DNA of 64,000 nucleotides, taken from positions 1,922,868 through 1,986,867 of the forward strand of contig OX393577.1 of the NCBI GenBank assembly GCA_947652605.1. Reading direction: 5' to 3'. This DNA is from Elmis aenea. Its lineage: Eukaryota; Arthropoda; Insecta; Coleoptera; Elmidae. Of this stretch, positions 62,020 to 64,000 are shown in pieces (the stretch's first letter is position 1; each line of letters starts with the position of its first letter). The position numbers and the translations under genes were made by a program. Under the pieces are notes generated by a model, which was not told the origin of the DNA, did no database searches, and was given only the letters and a program-made list of their open reading frames with translations.

Positions 62020-63435
62020 GGTACCTATAGTTGACATGGTCAAAACTTGGGATATGCTACGTTATTGGTGGTTACATTCCATTACATCAAGTTTCTACGG
62101 TTGCTGTAGCCTGGTAAACTCAAGATTAGCCGAATTATCGTCCTTAATATGCAAGTAACTTGAGCACAAACTTAAAAAAAAGGTCAGAGAGAGTAGTTCT
62201 CATCGCGGTTATAATTATTTAACTACTTTTGGCATCTGAGAATGTTTGCTTTGTACAATTATCTAATTGGTGTCTATTATATTTAATAAAGGAAGAAGCC
62301 CAATTGAAGTATTGCTAACGAGACGAGATCGTGCTCTTGGTTCAGTGCATATATTAAAAACGCCTGTTCCGAAAGGCCCCGTTTCATGGTGATGCAAAAA
62401 AGTCGTAATATTCACTTCATATATCCACATATAAATATACAATGCTGCGCTGCAGTCGTATACGTATAGTATACCTGTTATATTTCTGTCTATATTATGA
62501 TGATGTAATATGTGCACGCTAGGGCTGTGCTAACTTCATTTTGAGCCCATATGCGAACCCATGCATAACTTATGCGCCGCTACAATATACGTATCTATCT
62601 GTGCCCAGCAGCTCTCGAAAATGTTCGCTCCAGACGGCGCTTCGAGTAAACAAGACCCGCCTGGTCTACTCGAAAACTGAAAACTATTATATCTTTTCCA
62701 GGCTTAATTTTGTTTTGACAGAAAAACAAACAACACGTATATATATTGCAGACATTGACAAGTACCTACTGCAATCGCCATAAAAAATAACAAATGTATG
62801 TTGGCAACAATTGGCGTTAGTGGAAAATCTTAAGACTTTATTTTATCACAGACTATGGGTTTTTAACATTACCCGAAAGAAATAAATGTAAAACAAAGCT
62901 ATAAAACACCTTAGAACGAAGTTAAACTGCTATAAAAGGAGCTATAAATATGTTGTTTATGGAATTTTATGTACTGTATTTTTGAGTAATTTTTGTTGGA
63001 ATAAATCAATATTAAGTGTATATCTGACGTTATCTATAAAACCATTAATTAAATAACGATTTATAGGGAATTAAAGGTTCACAAAATACACTTGATTTTT
63101 GGTAGACTGCTGGGAATAAATCATGGATTTTTTTGCCTATCAAATGTAGTCTTACACTTGATTATAGAGCTTTATGCATGACGATTAATAAAGATGCTTA
63201 ACTTAAGTAATATTAAGTCTCTTTTTTTCCCAAACCATGTCTTATAACAACTCGAAGCGTTTAGGTCGTAGCACGAAGTCATAACAACTAACAGTATCAT
63301 TTGAATACAAGTCTTCTTGATTCGATTGTTTTTAACGTTTCGAGTTTCTAGTAGATTTTAGACTTGATTAAGATGTAGAGCACGGTAACTTAAACCGTTT
63401 GCTCGTGTCTTGTAATTTAAAACTTTATTATGTTT
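62020..63435. other. 5' intron of zfh2, nothing recognised
   Basis: AT-rich with a GC-richer stretch at 62560-62690. No supported gene or repeat boundary. Confidence 0.45.
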
Positions 63436-63953
63436 ATACAGGGTGGTCCACATAGAAGGACCACTATTGGTATCTCGTGAACGGTAAGAGCTACAAAGAA
63501 GTTTAAATTAGACAAATTATTCCCCTTTGTGAGACTTGTCCAGTGATGATTACATGTTTTTAAAAAAGTTCCATGGCACGCTAGATAATAAACACAATTT
63601 TTTTAATCGTTAATAACTCGGTTATACTTAATGGTACAAAAATATTTTTGGGGAAATTGTTAGAATATTGAAACAAACGAATGTTTTTATTCGACAGTGC
63701 GTAAAAAAATCTACAATTTTTTTCCCAAAAATATTTTTGTACCATCCGGTATAACCGAGTTATTGACGGTTTAAAAAATATGTCCATTTTAATTTTTGTT
63801 TATTTTCTAGCGTGCCATGGAACTTTTTAAAACATTAACGCATCACTAAATAGGTTTCAGAAAGGGGAATAATTTGTCTAATTTAAACTTCTTTGTAGCT
63901 CTTACCGTTTACGAGATCCCAATAGTGCCATTCTATATGGACCACCCTGTATA
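63436..63953. mobile_element. Fold-back MITE family A, copy 2 (shorter)
   Basis: The ends TATACAGGGTGGTCCACATA and TATGGACCACCCTGTATA are inverted. The arms share CGGTAAGAGCTACAAAGAAG and GTTATACTTAATGGTAC with the copy at 54876. The interior is about 250 bp shorter than that copy. Confidence 0.85.
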
Positions 63954-64000
63954 CTGTGGTTGCCTTAAAAATTCTGAAGAAAAAATTTGAAGGCAAAAAA

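Overview
The window comes from an insect nuclear genome: it is AT-rich, has large introns, and is loaded with insect-type DNA transposons and non-LTR retrotransposon debris. I lean towards a beetle from the repeat landscape, but nothing in the window proves the order. No tRNA, rRNA, CRISPR array or prokaryotic feature was found.

One real protein-coding gene fills positions 60160 to about 16-18.7 kb on the minus strand. It is the ZFHX/zfh2 giant zinc-finger homeodomain transcription factor. Four coding exons (60127-57814, 52470-49562, 46818-43680, 19305-18683) join at canonical splice sites with matching phases. The joined frame is 8985 nt, or 2994 residues, with about 25 C2H2-type fingers, four homeodomains, a PLDLS CtBP-type motif and a conserved C-terminal finger pair. 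The start lies 33 nt into an exon with a 3' splice site, so at least one untranslated 5' exon and the promoter lie beyond 60161, probably outside the window. The last intron is 24.4 kb long.

Region by region. 1-3400: two decayed LINE reverse transcriptases lying tail to tail. 4.9-15.9 kb: intergenic, with MITE halves, a LINE 3' end, a mariner-like remnant, a hAT-type MITE and a pogo-like MITE containing a 1.27-kb fold-back element. 15.9-18.68 kb: likely zfh2 3' UTR. 18.68-43.68 kb: last exon and 24-kb intron, holding a mariner with a stop and a frameshift, an internally deleted piggyBac, two inverted copies of a TIR element with about 170-bp internal tandem repeats, a two-copy palindromic repeat, and a cluster of homeodomain-type sites that may be an enhancer. 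43.68-60.16 kb: the three large exons, with fold-back elements in each intron. 60.16-64 kb: 5' intron with further copies of the same fold-back families.

The most unusual signal is a set of fold-back elements with ACAGGGTG-type ends. They share a subterminal ATCTCG phrase, and two of the families occur on both sides of zfh2 coding exon 1. The second is the pair of TIR elements with internal tandem repeats. Function of the gene is established for the family; the roles suggested for the repeats are inference.
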